DNA from: Bradyrhizobium sp. CB1015
Lineage (GTDB): Bacteria; Pseudomonadota; Alphaproteobacteria; Rhizobiales; Xanthobacteraceae
Reading direction: 5' to 3'
DNA length: 64,000 bases
NCBI RefSeq assembly: GCF_025200925.1
Contig: NZ_CP104174.1
Location: 682,001 to 746,000, forward strand
The notes below the pieces were generated by a model. It did not search any database. It had not been told where the DNA came from and saw only the letters and a program-made list of their open reading frames with translations. This document shows positions 8,205 through 16,248 of this stretch, in pieces. Position 1 is the first letter of the stretch. Each line of letters opens with the position of its first letter. Both the position numbers and the translations under genes were made by a program.

Positions 8205-9113
8205 CTAGCCGGTGGCGCAGTCCTTGAGTTGCTGCCGAAGCCATTGATGCCCGCGATCGTTGTCGAATCTGGCGTGCCAAGTGGCGTGTAGCGTAAAGGG
8301 CCTCGTATCGAAAGGCAGAGGCAGGGATTGCAGCACATCACGGTAGCGGTTGAGAAAACGCTGCGGAAGAGTGCAAACGAGGTCGGTCGACTGCAGCAAG
8401 AGCGGCACGACGCTGTAGTGCTGAACCGACACGGCGACGCGGCGCGTCAGCCCATCCTTTGCCAGGACATCGTCGATGAAGCCGCGAAAGCCGCCGCCTT
8501 CTCCCGAAACGATGACATGCTCCAGGCGCGAATACTCTCTCATCGTGGGCCGCCGCAATCCGCGCGGATGATCCTTGCGCTGGGCCATCATGAACCGTTC
8601 TTCGAGCAGCGGCTGGGACGGCATTCCGCCCGGCACCGCATTTTTCGAAACCAGCGCAACGTCGAGATCTCCCGCCTCGAGCTGGCCGGCGAGTTTCGTC
8701 GAATCGATCGACCGGAAAGCGAAGCGGATGCCCGACAAGCCGTCCCGGCGCGAGAATGAGACCAGACGCGATCCAACAATGGCGGTTGCGTTATCGTTCG
8801 CGCCGATCGTGAAAGTGCGATCCGATGTTTTCGGGTCGAACCCGGTTGGTGCACCGACAACGTCTTGCAGGTTTTGAAGCGCGAGCCGCAGTGGCTCCCT
8901 GAGCTCGTTTGCCCGCGGGGTGAGGACCATGCCTTTCCCCGATGCGGCAGGCGTCAGCAGCTGATCCTCGAATAGATCGCGCAGCCTTGCCAGCTGGGCG
9001 GAAAGTGCCGGTTGACTGATGCCGAGCCGCGCTGCCGCACGGGTGATGTTCCGCTCGTCCAGCATCACCGTCAGCGACACGAGCAGCGGCATGTCATGCC
9101 CCCTGATATTCAT
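8205..9113 (-). CDS. LysR-family transcriptional regulator
   Basis: A 302-residue protein beginning MNIRGHDMP, followed by a LysR winged helix-turn-helix (LDERNITRAAARLGISQPALSAQLARLRDLF) and an effector domain with the NodD/LinR-like feature TIGANDNATAIVGSRLV. The open frame extends about 100 codons further upstream, but the ATG at 9113 places the helix-turn-helix at the usual N-terminal position, and the extension lies over the divergent promoter. It is transcribed away from the MHS-type transporter at 9229, the usual arrangement for a LysR protein controlling its neighbour in response to a substrate. The inducer is unknown, probably related to the substrate of the transporter and hydrolases. 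Confidence 0.88.
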   Translation of the reverse strand: MNIRGHDMPLLVSLTVMLDERNITRAAARLGISQPALSAQLARLRDLFEDQLLTPAASGKGMVLTPRANELREPLRLALQNLQDVVGAPTGFDPKTSDRTFTIGANDNATAIVGSRLVSFSRRDGLSGIRFAFRSIDSTKLAGQLEAGDLDVALVSKNAVPGGMPSQPLLEERFMMAQRKDHPRGLRRPTMREYSRLEHVIVSGEGGGFRGFIDDVLAKDGLTRRVAVSVQHYSVVPLLLQSTDLVCTLPQRFLNRYRDVLQSLPLPFDTRPFTLHATWHARFDNDRGHQWLRQQLKDCATG

Positions 9114-9136
9114 CAGGATTATACCACCTATCTCAT

Positions 9137-9160
9137 CTATCGATTTCAAATATCGCATAG
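9137..9160. promoter_or_regulatory. Candidate LysR operator in divergent promoter
   Basis: The 115 bp between the divergent LysR and transporter genes contains an imperfect inverted repeat, CTATCGAT (9137-9144) and ATCGCATAG (9152-9160), with an A/T-rich centre. This has the size and dyad form of LysR-type binding sites. Its position between the two starts fits control of both genes. Confidence 0.4.
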
Positions 9161-9228
9161 CGGCGGTCATCAACGCAAGCCGGATCATATGGGCCGCGAA
9201 AGCGGACGAGACAGCTGCGGGGGTACTG

Positions 9229-10899
9229 ATGAGGAATCTACCAAACGCCGGTCCTGGTGTGGCGGAGCCCACCATCGAGTTGCAACGGAGGGTCATGATC
9301 GCGGCGACCGTCGGTACGGTCATCGAGTGGTACGATTTCTTCATGTATATCTCGGTGGCTTCGGCCATCTCGGTCAACTTCTTCTCGGGCGACAACCCGG
9401 TTTGGGCCAACGTCTTCGCGCTTCTCACTTTCGGCACGGGTTATCTGGTTCGGCCGTTTGGAGCGCTGGTATTCGGCCGCATCGGCGACATGATCGGACG
9501 CAAGCAAACCTTTCTCACCACGATCCTGATGATGGGATTTGCAACCGTTGCGGTCGGCCTGGTGCCGAGCTATGCGTCGATCGGTCTGTGGGCGCCTTCG
9601 ATCTTGATCTTGCTGCGAATGATCCAGGGATTGGCTCTCGGCGGTGAGTATGGCGGTGCCGCGACCTACATCGCCGAGCATGCCCCGCAGGGCCGTCGCG
9701 GCTGGCTGACGTCCTGGCTGCAAACCTCTGCGCCGATCGGCTTCGTTCTCTCGATGCTGTCAGTGTATGTCATGCGCGCCAGCATGACGCTCGAGGCATT
9801 CAATGACTGGGGCTGGCGCATCCTCTTCATCAGTTCAGTGTTGCCGCTCGCGGTCTCGGTCTGGATTCGGTTGAAGCTGCAGGAATCGCCGCTCTTCCTT
9901 AAGATGAAGAATGAGGGGACGCTCTCGAAGTCTCCGATTTACGACACGCTCCGGGCGTGGCCGAATCTCAAGCGCGTGCTGATCGCGATGTTTGCGATGG
10001 TCGTACCGCAGAGCGTGCTGCTGGTCGGTGCACAGATCTATTCGCTGGTGTTTCTCACCGGTACGGCCAAGGTCGATCCGCAGATTGCCAGTCTTCTGGT
10101 CGGTGCGGCAATGATGCTGACGCTGCCGGTGATGATCTTCTTCGGCTGGCTGAGCGATCGCTACGGCACCAAGATGTTCATCCTGGCTGCCTGCGTCATT
10201 GGCACGTTCACCTACCTTCCGCTCTACAAGGCGCTCACCTTCTATGCCAACCCAGCGCTGTATACGGCGCAAGCCGTCGTGCCCGTCACCGTTGCAGCGG
10301 ATGCATCGGAATGTTCCTTCCAGTTCAATCCGGTCGGAACGTCCAAATTCACCACGGGGTGCGACATCGCCAAGAACGCCTTGATCCGGTTCGGCGCACC
10401 TTATTCCACGAGGTCCGAAGCAAAAGGCGCGGTCGCGATGGTTTTCGTCGGCGCCACGGCAATTCCGGTTGCCACGGCAGGGCGGGCTCCGGATGTCGCG
10501 GCGTTCACCGGCAAACTGAAGCTCGCGCTCGAGGAGGCCGGATATCCGAACCGTGCCGATCCAGGCGCGATGAATTTCGCGATGATCATCCTGGTGCTGG
10601 CGGCGCTGAGCACAATTGCCGGCATGATCTTCGGTCCGCTTGCATCGGCGATGACCGATCTGTTTCCGCCCCAGGTGCGCTACACGTCGGTCTCGTTCAG
10701 CTACCATGTGGGCAACGGCTATTTCGGCGGCCTCTTGCCGGCGGTCGCAGCGGCGCTTCAGATCTCGAGCGGCGACATATACGCCGGCCTGTACTACGTG
10801 ATCCTCATCTCGGCGATCTCGTTCTTCGTCGGCTTGTTCTGGCTTCGACCTGGGCCGGCGGCGGCCAAGGTCGAGTCGGTCGCGACCGTGGCGGCCTAG
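9229..10899 (+). CDS. MFS transporter, metabolite:H+ symporter (MHS) type, with a large extracytoplasmic insert
   Basis: A 556-residue membrane protein. GTVIEWYDFFMY near the N-terminus, FGRIGDMIGRKQ in the first cytoplasmic loop and GLALGGEYGGAATYIAE in the fifth helix are signatures of the MHS subfamily (ProP/KgtP/shikimate type), which take up organic acids or zwitterions with protons. Typical members are about 430-450 residues; the excess is a hydrophilic insert of roughly 110 residues near residues 345-455, between late helices, with two cysteines (SECSF and TTGCD). The ATG at 9229 is chosen because upstream extension overlaps the LysR gene. It lies 39 bp before the metallo-hydrolase gene and is probably co-transcribed with both hydrolases. 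Substrate unknown. Confidence 0.85.
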   Translation: MRNLPNAGPGVAEPTIELQRRVMIAATVGTVIEWYDFFMYISVASAISVNFFSGDNPVWANVFALLTFGTGYLVRPFGALVFGRIGDMIGRKQTFLTTILMMGFATVAVGLVPSYASIGLWAPSILILLRMIQGLALGGEYGGAATYIAEHAPQGRRGWLTSWLQTSAPIGFVLSMLSVYVMRASMTLEAFNDWGWRILFISSVLPLAVSVWIRLKLQESPLFLKMKNEGTLSKSPIYDTLRAWPNLKRVLIAMFAMVVPQSVLLVGAQIYSLVFLTGTAKVDPQIASLLVGAAMMLTLPVMIFFGWLSDRYGTKMFILAACVIGTFTYLPLYKALTFYANPALYTAQAVVPVTVAADASECSFQFNPVGTSKFTTGCDIAKNALIRFGAPYSTRSEAKGAVAMVFVGATAIPVATAGRAPDVAAFTGKLKLALEEAGYPNRADPGAMNFAMIILVLAALSTIAGMIFGPLASAMTDLFPPQVRYTSVSFSYHVGNGYFGGLLPAVAAALQISSGDIYAGLYYVILISAISFFVGLFWLRPGPAAAKVESVATVAA

Positions 10900-10938
10900 C
10901 GGTCACCTTTCAATCTGCACAAAGAAAGTCTGTTTCAA

Positions 10939-11811
10939 ATGACCGCAGTGCACGCGATCGGCAACGTTGCCATTCGTCAGGTTATCGAAATGCGAGGTCC
11001 GGGTTTCACCCCGGACTTCCTCTTCCCGGATTGGGATCCGTCGGCTCTGGAGACGCACCGAGCGCTGATGATTCCGGATTGCTTCGACGAGGTGGAGAGG
11101 CGCTTCATCGCCAGCATCCATACCTGGATTCTGAAGACGCGGCACCACACCATCCTGATCGACAGTTGCGCGGGCAACGAGAAGAACCGTCCGATGTTGC
11201 CGCGCTTTCATCAGCTGAATCTGCCGTTCCTCGATCGGCTGGCGGAGGCGGGCGTCTCACCTGAACAGGTCGATTATGTCTGCTGCACCCACCTGCACGC
11301 CGATCATTGCGGTTGGAACACGCGGCTCCTCAACGGCCGCTGGGTGCCGACGTTCCCGAATGCCAAGTACGTCTTCTCCAAGGCCGAGTACGATCATTGG
11401 TCCGGCCCGGCTGGCAAGGAAGGCTTCAGCGCCGGTGTATTCGAGGACAGCGTTCTTCCTGTCATCCAGAGCGGACAGGCCGAGATCGTCGATGGCGAGG
11501 CTGCGATCGGGGATGGTCTTACGTTCCATCCGACCCCGGGGCATAGCCCCGGTCACGTCGCTATCCAGCTCTCCGACCAGCGACAGAAGGCGCTCTTCAG
11601 CGGCGACATCATGCATCAGCCGCTTCAGATCTATCGTCCGGACTGGAACAGTGCTTTCTGTGAACATGGAGAGCAGGCCCGCGCATCACGCCGCTGGCTT
11701 CTCGAACGGGCCGCGGAAGATCGAGCGACCGTATTCACAGCTCATTTCGCCAACACGTCAGCTGGGCGGGTCACACGCAGCGGCGATAGGTTCGACTGGT
11801 GGTTCGTGTAA
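10939..11811 (+). CDS. Metallo-beta-lactamase-fold hydrolase
   Basis: A 290-residue protein with the dinuclear metal motif THLHADHCGW (H118, H120, D122, H123), a further His in PGHSPGH (202-206), Asp in SGDIM (D223) and the last His in TAHF (H269). This complete ligand set is that of the MBL fold seen in AHL lactonases, methyl parathion hydrolase and related esterases/lactonases. There is no signal peptide, so it acts in the cytoplasm. It sits between the MHS transporter and an alpha/beta hydrolase (17 bp to the next gene), suggesting hydrolysis of an imported ester or lactone. Quorum quenching is possible, but the sequence does not settle the substrate. Confidence 0.85.
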   Translation: MTAVHAIGNVAIRQVIEMRGPGFTPDFLFPDWDPSALETHRALMIPDCFDEVERRFIASIHTWILKTRHHTILIDSCAGNEKNRPMLPRFHQLNLPFLDRLAEAGVSPEQVDYVCCTHLHADHCGWNTRLLNGRWVPTFPNAKYVFSKAEYDHWSGPAGKEGFSAGVFEDSVLPVIQSGQAEIVDGEAAIGDGLTFHPTPGHSPGHVAIQLSDQRQKALFSGDIMHQPLQIYRPDWNSAFCEHGEQARASRRWLLERAAEDRATVFTAHFANTSAGRVTRSGDRFDWWFV

Positions 11812-11828
11812 CCTGAGAGGACACCGAG

Positions 11829-12800
11829 ATGCATAATTCGATTGCCGACGGCATCATCAGCGAGGAGATGATGATCCCGAGCGACACCGCAGGGATCGAG
11901 CTCTTCGTTCGCAACAAGCGACGGTCCGACCTGGTCCGGTTCTCGGCCGACAAGACGGTCTTGTTCGTCGCGGGATCGACCTATCCGGCGTCGACTTCGT
12001 TCGACCTTCGCCTGGATGGCTTGTCCTGGATGGATCATCTGGCCCAGCAGGGCTATGACGTCCATCTTGTCGATGTCCGTGGCTATGGCAGGTCGACCCG
12101 TCCGCCTGAAATGGAGGCGCCGGCGTCGGACAATCAGCCGATCGTGGGCACGCCTGTCGCTGTGCGCGACGTCGCCGGCGCTGCTGCGTTCATCCGGTCG
12201 CGGCGACGTGTCGACAAGATCAACCTGATCGGATGGTCGTGGGGCACGACGCTGATGTCACGCTACGCCTCGGAGAACCTGGCGCACGTCAACAAGCTTG
12301 TTCTGATCGCGCCGCAGTGGCTACGGACGACCCCGAGCGCGGCTGATTCCGGCGGCCCCCTCGGAGCGTACCGTATCGTCGAACGCTCGGCGACCAAGAG
12401 CCGCTGGCTCAACGGCGTTCCCGATGACAGGAAGGACGCGATATTGCCGCCGGCCTGGTTCGATGCGTGGGCGGAGGCAACTTTTGCCGACACAGGACTT
12501 GGGCCGGACAAGCTGCGGGCGCCGAACGGAACCGTTCAGGACAGCCGCGAATATTGGGCATCCGGCAAACCGCTTTACGATCCTTCCTTGCTGACGGTGC
12601 CGGTCCTGATCGTCCATGCCGACCTGGATCGCGACTGCCCAATGGATATGGCGCAAGCGGTGTTCGGCAAGCTCTCGGCGGCGCCATATCGTCGCTGGGT
12701 CGAGATCGGCGAGGGCACCCACTCGGTCTTCATGGAGAAGAATCGCTGGCAGGTCTTCGCTGCTGTTGACGACTTCCTTGGCGCACGGCCTCCCGCCTAA
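11829..12800 (+). CDS. Alpha/beta hydrolase
   Basis: A 323-residue alpha/beta hydrolase. The nucleophile elbow is GWSWGT (S137), the acid is probably the Asp in VIVHADLDRDCP, and the His is in GEGTHSVF near the C-terminus, so the triad is intact. VDVRGYGRST (81-90) is the usual strand-loop before the elbow. No signal peptide. It follows the MBL-fold hydrolase by 17 bp and ends the probable transporter-hydrolase-hydrolase operon. It likely acts after the MBL hydrolase or on a related ester. The neighbouring LysR on the minus strand (12847) is convergent and belongs to the next module. Confidence 0.85.
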   Translation: MHNSIADGIISEEMMIPSDTAGIELFVRNKRRSDLVRFSADKTVLFVAGSTYPASTSFDLRLDGLSWMDHLAQQGYDVHLVDVRGYGRSTRPPEMEAPASDNQPIVGTPVAVRDVAGAAAFIRSRRRVDKINLIGWSWGTTLMSRYASENLAHVNKLVLIAPQWLRTTPSAADSGGPLGAYRIVERSATKSRWLNGVPDDRKDAILPPAWFDAWAEATFADTGLGPDKLRAPNGTVQDSREYWASGKPLYDPSLLTVPVLIVHADLDRDCPMDMAQAVFGKLSAAPYRRWVEIGEGTHSVFMEKNRWQVFAAVDDFLGARPPA

Positions 12801-12846
12801 GGAGGGTTTGCCGCCGTGGCTGTCTTTGAACAAGCCCCCTCCGGCC

Positions 12847-13800
12847 TCACCCCACCAATTTCCACCTCCCATCCCCCGCCCGCTTCAACGCGGGGTCGCT
12901 CACCCGCACGTGCTCGGCCAGGAAATCGATGAACGCGCGCACGCGCGCCGGGAGCGGGGCGGTGTGACCGACATAGACGGCGTGGATGTCTTCGCGGTCG
13001 CCGGGATTGTAGCTTTGCAGCACCGGGACGAGGCGGCCGGATTCGATGTCGGGGCCGATGTGGAAGAGCGCGAGGCGCGCGAGACCGACACCGCCGAGAC
13101 AGAGGCGACGGGCGGCTTCGCCGTCGCTGGCGCGCGCGACGGGCGGGGGCAGGGCCTCCTCGGCGTGGTCGCCACGCCTGAACGGCCAGCCGCGGATGCT
13201 GCGCGGGAAGGTCCAGCCGATGCCGCGGTGGTCGGCGAGGTCGGCCGGAATCTTCGGCGTGCCGCAGCGTGCGAGATAATCCGGCGCGCCGACCACGACC
13301 ATGCGGCTGGTGCCGAGCTTTCGCGCGACCAGACGCGAGGCGCGCAGCGGGCCGACGCGAATGGCGACGTCGGCGCGCTCCTGCATCAGGTCGATCAGCG
13401 TGTCGGTCAGCATGATATCAAGCGTGACGTCGGGATGTTGCTTCAGAAAGCGCGGGATCAACGGCATCACATGCAGCATGCCGAAGGGAATGTTGCAATT
13501 GACCGTGAGGCGGCCGCGCGGCGCCGCGCCTGAGGCCGCCTCGCGCTCGGCCTCCTCCATTTCGGCGAGGATGCGCAACGAGCGCTCGTAGAAGGCCTGG
13601 CCTTCCTCCGTCAGCGTCAGCTTGCGCGTGGTGCGGTTGACGAGCCGCGCGCCGAGGCGCGCCTCCAGACGCGAGATCAGCTTGCTGACGCCCGACGGCG
13701 TCAGGCGCAGCTTTCGCGCGGCCTGGGTGAAGCCGCCGAGGTCGACGACGCGGACGAAGACCTCCATCTCGGCCGAGCGGTTGGTGTTGAAACGAGCCAT
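12847..13800 (-). CDS. LysR-family transcriptional regulator
   Basis: A 317-residue LysR protein of the group with sequence EMEVFVRVVDLGGFTQAARKL at the start, a helix-turn-helix (LTPSGVSKLISRLEARLG) and a substrate-binding domain beginning GRLTVNCNIPFG. This subgroup (DsdC/YafC-like) often controls the adjacent MFS exporter or oxidoreductase. It is divergent from the MFS gene at 13899 with 98 bp between starts, so it probably regulates the transporter and the aldo/keto reductase behind it. The start ATG 13800 directly precedes the conserved N-terminus. Confidence 0.9.
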   Translation of the reverse strand: MARFNTNRSAEMEVFVRVVDLGGFTQAARKLRLTPSGVSKLISRLEARLGARLVNRTTRKLTLTEEGQAFYERSLRILAEMEEAEREAASGAAPRGRLTVNCNIPFGMLHVMPLIPRFLKQHPDVTLDIMLTDTLIDLMQERADVAIRVGPLRASRLVARKLGTSRMVVVGAPDYLARCGTPKIPADLADHRGIGWTFPRSIRGWPFRRGDHAEEALPPPVARASDGEAARRLCLGGVGLARLALFHIGPDIESGRLVPVLQSYNPGDREDIHAVYVGHTAPLPARVRAFIDFLAEHVRVSDPALKRAGDGRWKLVG

Positions 13801-13898
13801 GTTGAATTCACGTCACAAATGATTGGATTGCGGACATTCTAATGGTTTCGCGGCGGTGCCGCTATCTGCGTGGCTCGTCTCATCCATTGGAGCCACGC

Positions 13899-15080
13899 AT
13901 GCCTCCCGCCGTCCTCGCGCTCACCGCCGGTGCCTTCGGCATCGGCACCACCGAATTCATCATCATGGGCCTGCTGCTGCAGGTCGCCGCCGACATGCAT
14001 GTCTCGGTGCCGGTCGCGGGCCTTCTCATCTCGGGCTACGCGCTCGGCGTGTTCGTGGGGGCGCCGGTCCTCACGCTGGCGACGCGCAAAATGCCGCGGA
14101 AAACCGTGCTGCTGGCGCTGATGGCGATCTTCACGCTCGGCAATGCGGCTTGCGCGCTGGCGCCCACTTACGAATTGCTGATGGCCGCACGCGTGCTGAC
14201 CTCGCTCGCGCACGGCACGTTCTTCGGCGTCGGCTCCGTGGTGGCCACCAGCCTCGTCGCCGAGGACAAGCGTGCGTCCGCGATCGCCACCATGTTCATC
14301 GGCCTGACGGTCGCAACGCTGCTGGGCGTGCCCTTCGGTGCCTGGCTCGGCCTGATGCTCGGCTGGCGCGCGGCGTTCTGGGCGGTGACTGTCATCGGCG
14401 TGATCGCGTTCGCGGTCGTCGCCGCGCTCGTGCCGGGCCATGTTGGCAACGACGACAAGCCGATCTCGCTTGCCGAGGAAGTGGCCGTGCTCGGCCGTCC
14501 GCAGGTGCTGCTCGGCTTTGCCATGACCGTGTTCGGCTTCGCCGGACTGTTCGTCGTCTTCACCTATATCCAGCCGATCCTGACGCGCTTCACCGGCTTT
14601 TCGGAGACCGCAGTGTCGCCGATCCTGCTGGTGTTCGGCGTCGGCCTTGCGATCGGCAACGTCGCCGGCGGTAAGCTCGCCGATCGCGGCCTTGCGCGCG
14701 CCCTGATCGGCACACTGGCCGCGCTCGCCATCGTGCTGCTCGGTCTTGCGGCGGTGCTGTCGGTCAAGATCATCAGCGTCGTGCTGATCCTGCTCCTCGG
14801 CATCGCCGCCTTCGCAACCGTCGCCCCGCTTCAGCTTCGCGTGCTGGAAGCCGCAGGTCCCAGCGGCCGGACGCTCGCCTCCAGCCTCAACATCGCCGCG
14901 TTCAACCTCGGCAACGCACTCGGCGCTTGGGCTGGCGGCGTCACCATCGATCGTGGGCTCGGTCTCTCGGCGCTGCCGCTGGTCGCGGCGGGGATCACGG
15001 CCATCGGTCTCGTTCTGGCGCTGTGGAGTCTGCGGCTCGACCGTGCGCCGACCGCCGTGGCGGCGTGTCCGGCGGAATAG
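13899..15080 (+). CDS. MFS efflux transporter (DHA1, AraJ/YdhP-like)
   Basis: A 393-residue, 12-helix transporter. AGAFGIGTTEFIIMGLL at the start and the VAGLLISGYALGVFVGAPVLT motif are typical of the arabinose-efflux/purine-efflux DHA1 subfamily, which exports sugars, nucleosides or drugs in exchange for protons. The ATG at 13899 starts right at the first helix; the frame is open 19 codons further upstream, but that part is Arg-rich and overlaps the promoter. It is followed after 10 bp by an aldo/keto reductase, probably one operon controlled by the divergent LysR. Substrate unknown. Confidence 0.88.
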   Translation: MPPAVLALTAGAFGIGTTEFIIMGLLLQVAADMHVSVPVAGLLISGYALGVFVGAPVLTLATRKMPRKTVLLALMAIFTLGNAACALAPTYELLMAARVLTSLAHGTFFGVGSVVATSLVAEDKRASAIATMFIGLTVATLLGVPFGAWLGLMLGWRAAFWAVTVIGVIAFAVVAALVPGHVGNDDKPISLAEEVAVLGRPQVLLGFAMTVFGFAGLFVVFTYIQPILTRFTGFSETAVSPILLVFGVGLAIGNVAGGKLADRGLARALIGTLAALAIVLLGLAAVLSVKIISVVLILLLGIAAFATVAPLQLRVLEAAGPSGRTLASSLNIAAFNLGNALGAWAGGVTIDRGLGLSALPLVAAGITAIGLVLALWSLRLDRAPTAVAACPAE

Positions 15081-15090
15081 GAGAGCGATC

Positions 15091-16125
15091 ATGGAATACC
15101 GCAATCTCGGCGCTTCCGGGCTCAAGGTCCCCGTCCTCAGCTTCGGCACCGGCACGTTCGGTGGCCAGGGTCCGTTGTTCTCCGCCTGGGGCCGCAGCGG
15201 CACCGATGAGGCCCGCAGGCTCGTCGATATCTGCCTCGATGCCGGCGTCAATCTGTTCGACAGCGCCGATGTCTATTCGAACGGCGCCTCCGAGGAGATC
15301 CTCGGTGCTGCGATCAAGGGGCGCCGCGACAAGGTGCTGATCTCGACCAAGATGAGCCTGCCGATGGGCGACGGTCCGCTCGATGCCGGCTCGTCGCGGC
15401 AGCGACTGCTTGCCTCGGTCGATGCGGCGCTGCGACGGCTCGGCACCGACCATGTCGACCTGCTTCAGCTCCACGCCTTCGACGCGTTCACGTCGATCGA
15501 GGAGGTGCTGTCCACGCTCGATATGCTCGTGCGCGCCGGCAAGCTGCGGTATGTCGGCGTCTCGAATTTCGCCGGCTGGCAGCTGATGAAGTCGCTCGCC
15601 ATCGCGGACCGGCATGGCTGGCCGCGCTATGTCGCGCACCAGGTCTACTACTCGCTGCTCGGGCGCGACTATGAATGGGAGCTGATGCCGCTCGCGCGCG
15701 ATCAGGGGGTCGGCGCACTGGTCTGGAGCCCGCTGGGCTGGGGCCGGCTCACCGGAAAGATCCGGCGCGGCCAGCAGCTGCCGCACGTAAGCCGCCTGCA
15801 TGCCACCGCACAATTCGGTCCGCCCGTGGACGATGCGCGCCTCTATGCCGTCGTTGACGTGCTGGATGCGATTGCCGCGGAGACCGCTCGTACCGTGCCG
15901 CAGGTCGCGATTGCCTGGCTGCTGTCGCGTCCCACGGTCTCCTCCGTGATCATCGGGGCGCGCGACGAGGCGCAGCTGCGCGACAATCTCGGCGCCGTCG
16001 GCTGGTCGCTGAGCTCGGACCAGATCAAGCGGCTCGATGAGGTCAGCGAGGTGATGCCGCCTTATCCGTACTATCCCTATCGCGTCCAGGAGGGCTTTGC
16101 GCGGATCAATCCACCGCTGGTGTAG
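15091..16125 (+). CDS. Aldo/keto reductase
   Basis: A 344-residue NADPH-dependent oxidoreductase with the full AKR tetrad: D57 and Y62 (NLFDSADVYSNG), K87 (ISTKM) and H128 (LLQLHAF). The C-terminal cofactor segment VIIGARDEAQLRDNLGA is typical of the YhdN/Tas-like branch. It reduces carbonyl groups of sugars or small aldehydes in the cytosol. The ATG at 15091 follows GGAGAG in the intergenic 10 bp after the MFS stop, so both genes form one unit. Physiological substrate unknown. Confidence 0.9.
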   Translation: MEYRNLGASGLKVPVLSFGTGTFGGQGPLFSAWGRSGTDEARRLVDICLDAGVNLFDSADVYSNGASEEILGAAIKGRRDKVLISTKMSLPMGDGPLDAGSSRQRLLASVDAALRRLGTDHVDLLQLHAFDAFTSIEEVLSTLDMLVRAGKLRYVGVSNFAGWQLMKSLAIADRHGWPRYVAHQVYYSLLGRDYEWELMPLARDQGVGALVWSPLGWGRLTGKIRRGQQLPHVSRLHATAQFGPPVDDARLYAVVDVLDAIAAETARTVPQVAIAWLLSRPTVSSVIIGARDEAQLRDNLGAVGWSLSSDQIKRLDEVSEVMPPYPYYPYRVQEGFARINPPLV

Positions 16126-16248
16126 GAGCTCGCTCATAAACGGCTGCGATTGCGACAGAGCGTCGCGACAATGCGCCATGCAGAAACGCGCCTGTACAGG
16201 GTCCCGCGTCGTCCCTAACCTCCGCCGCGCAATTTTAGGAGATGCGGC

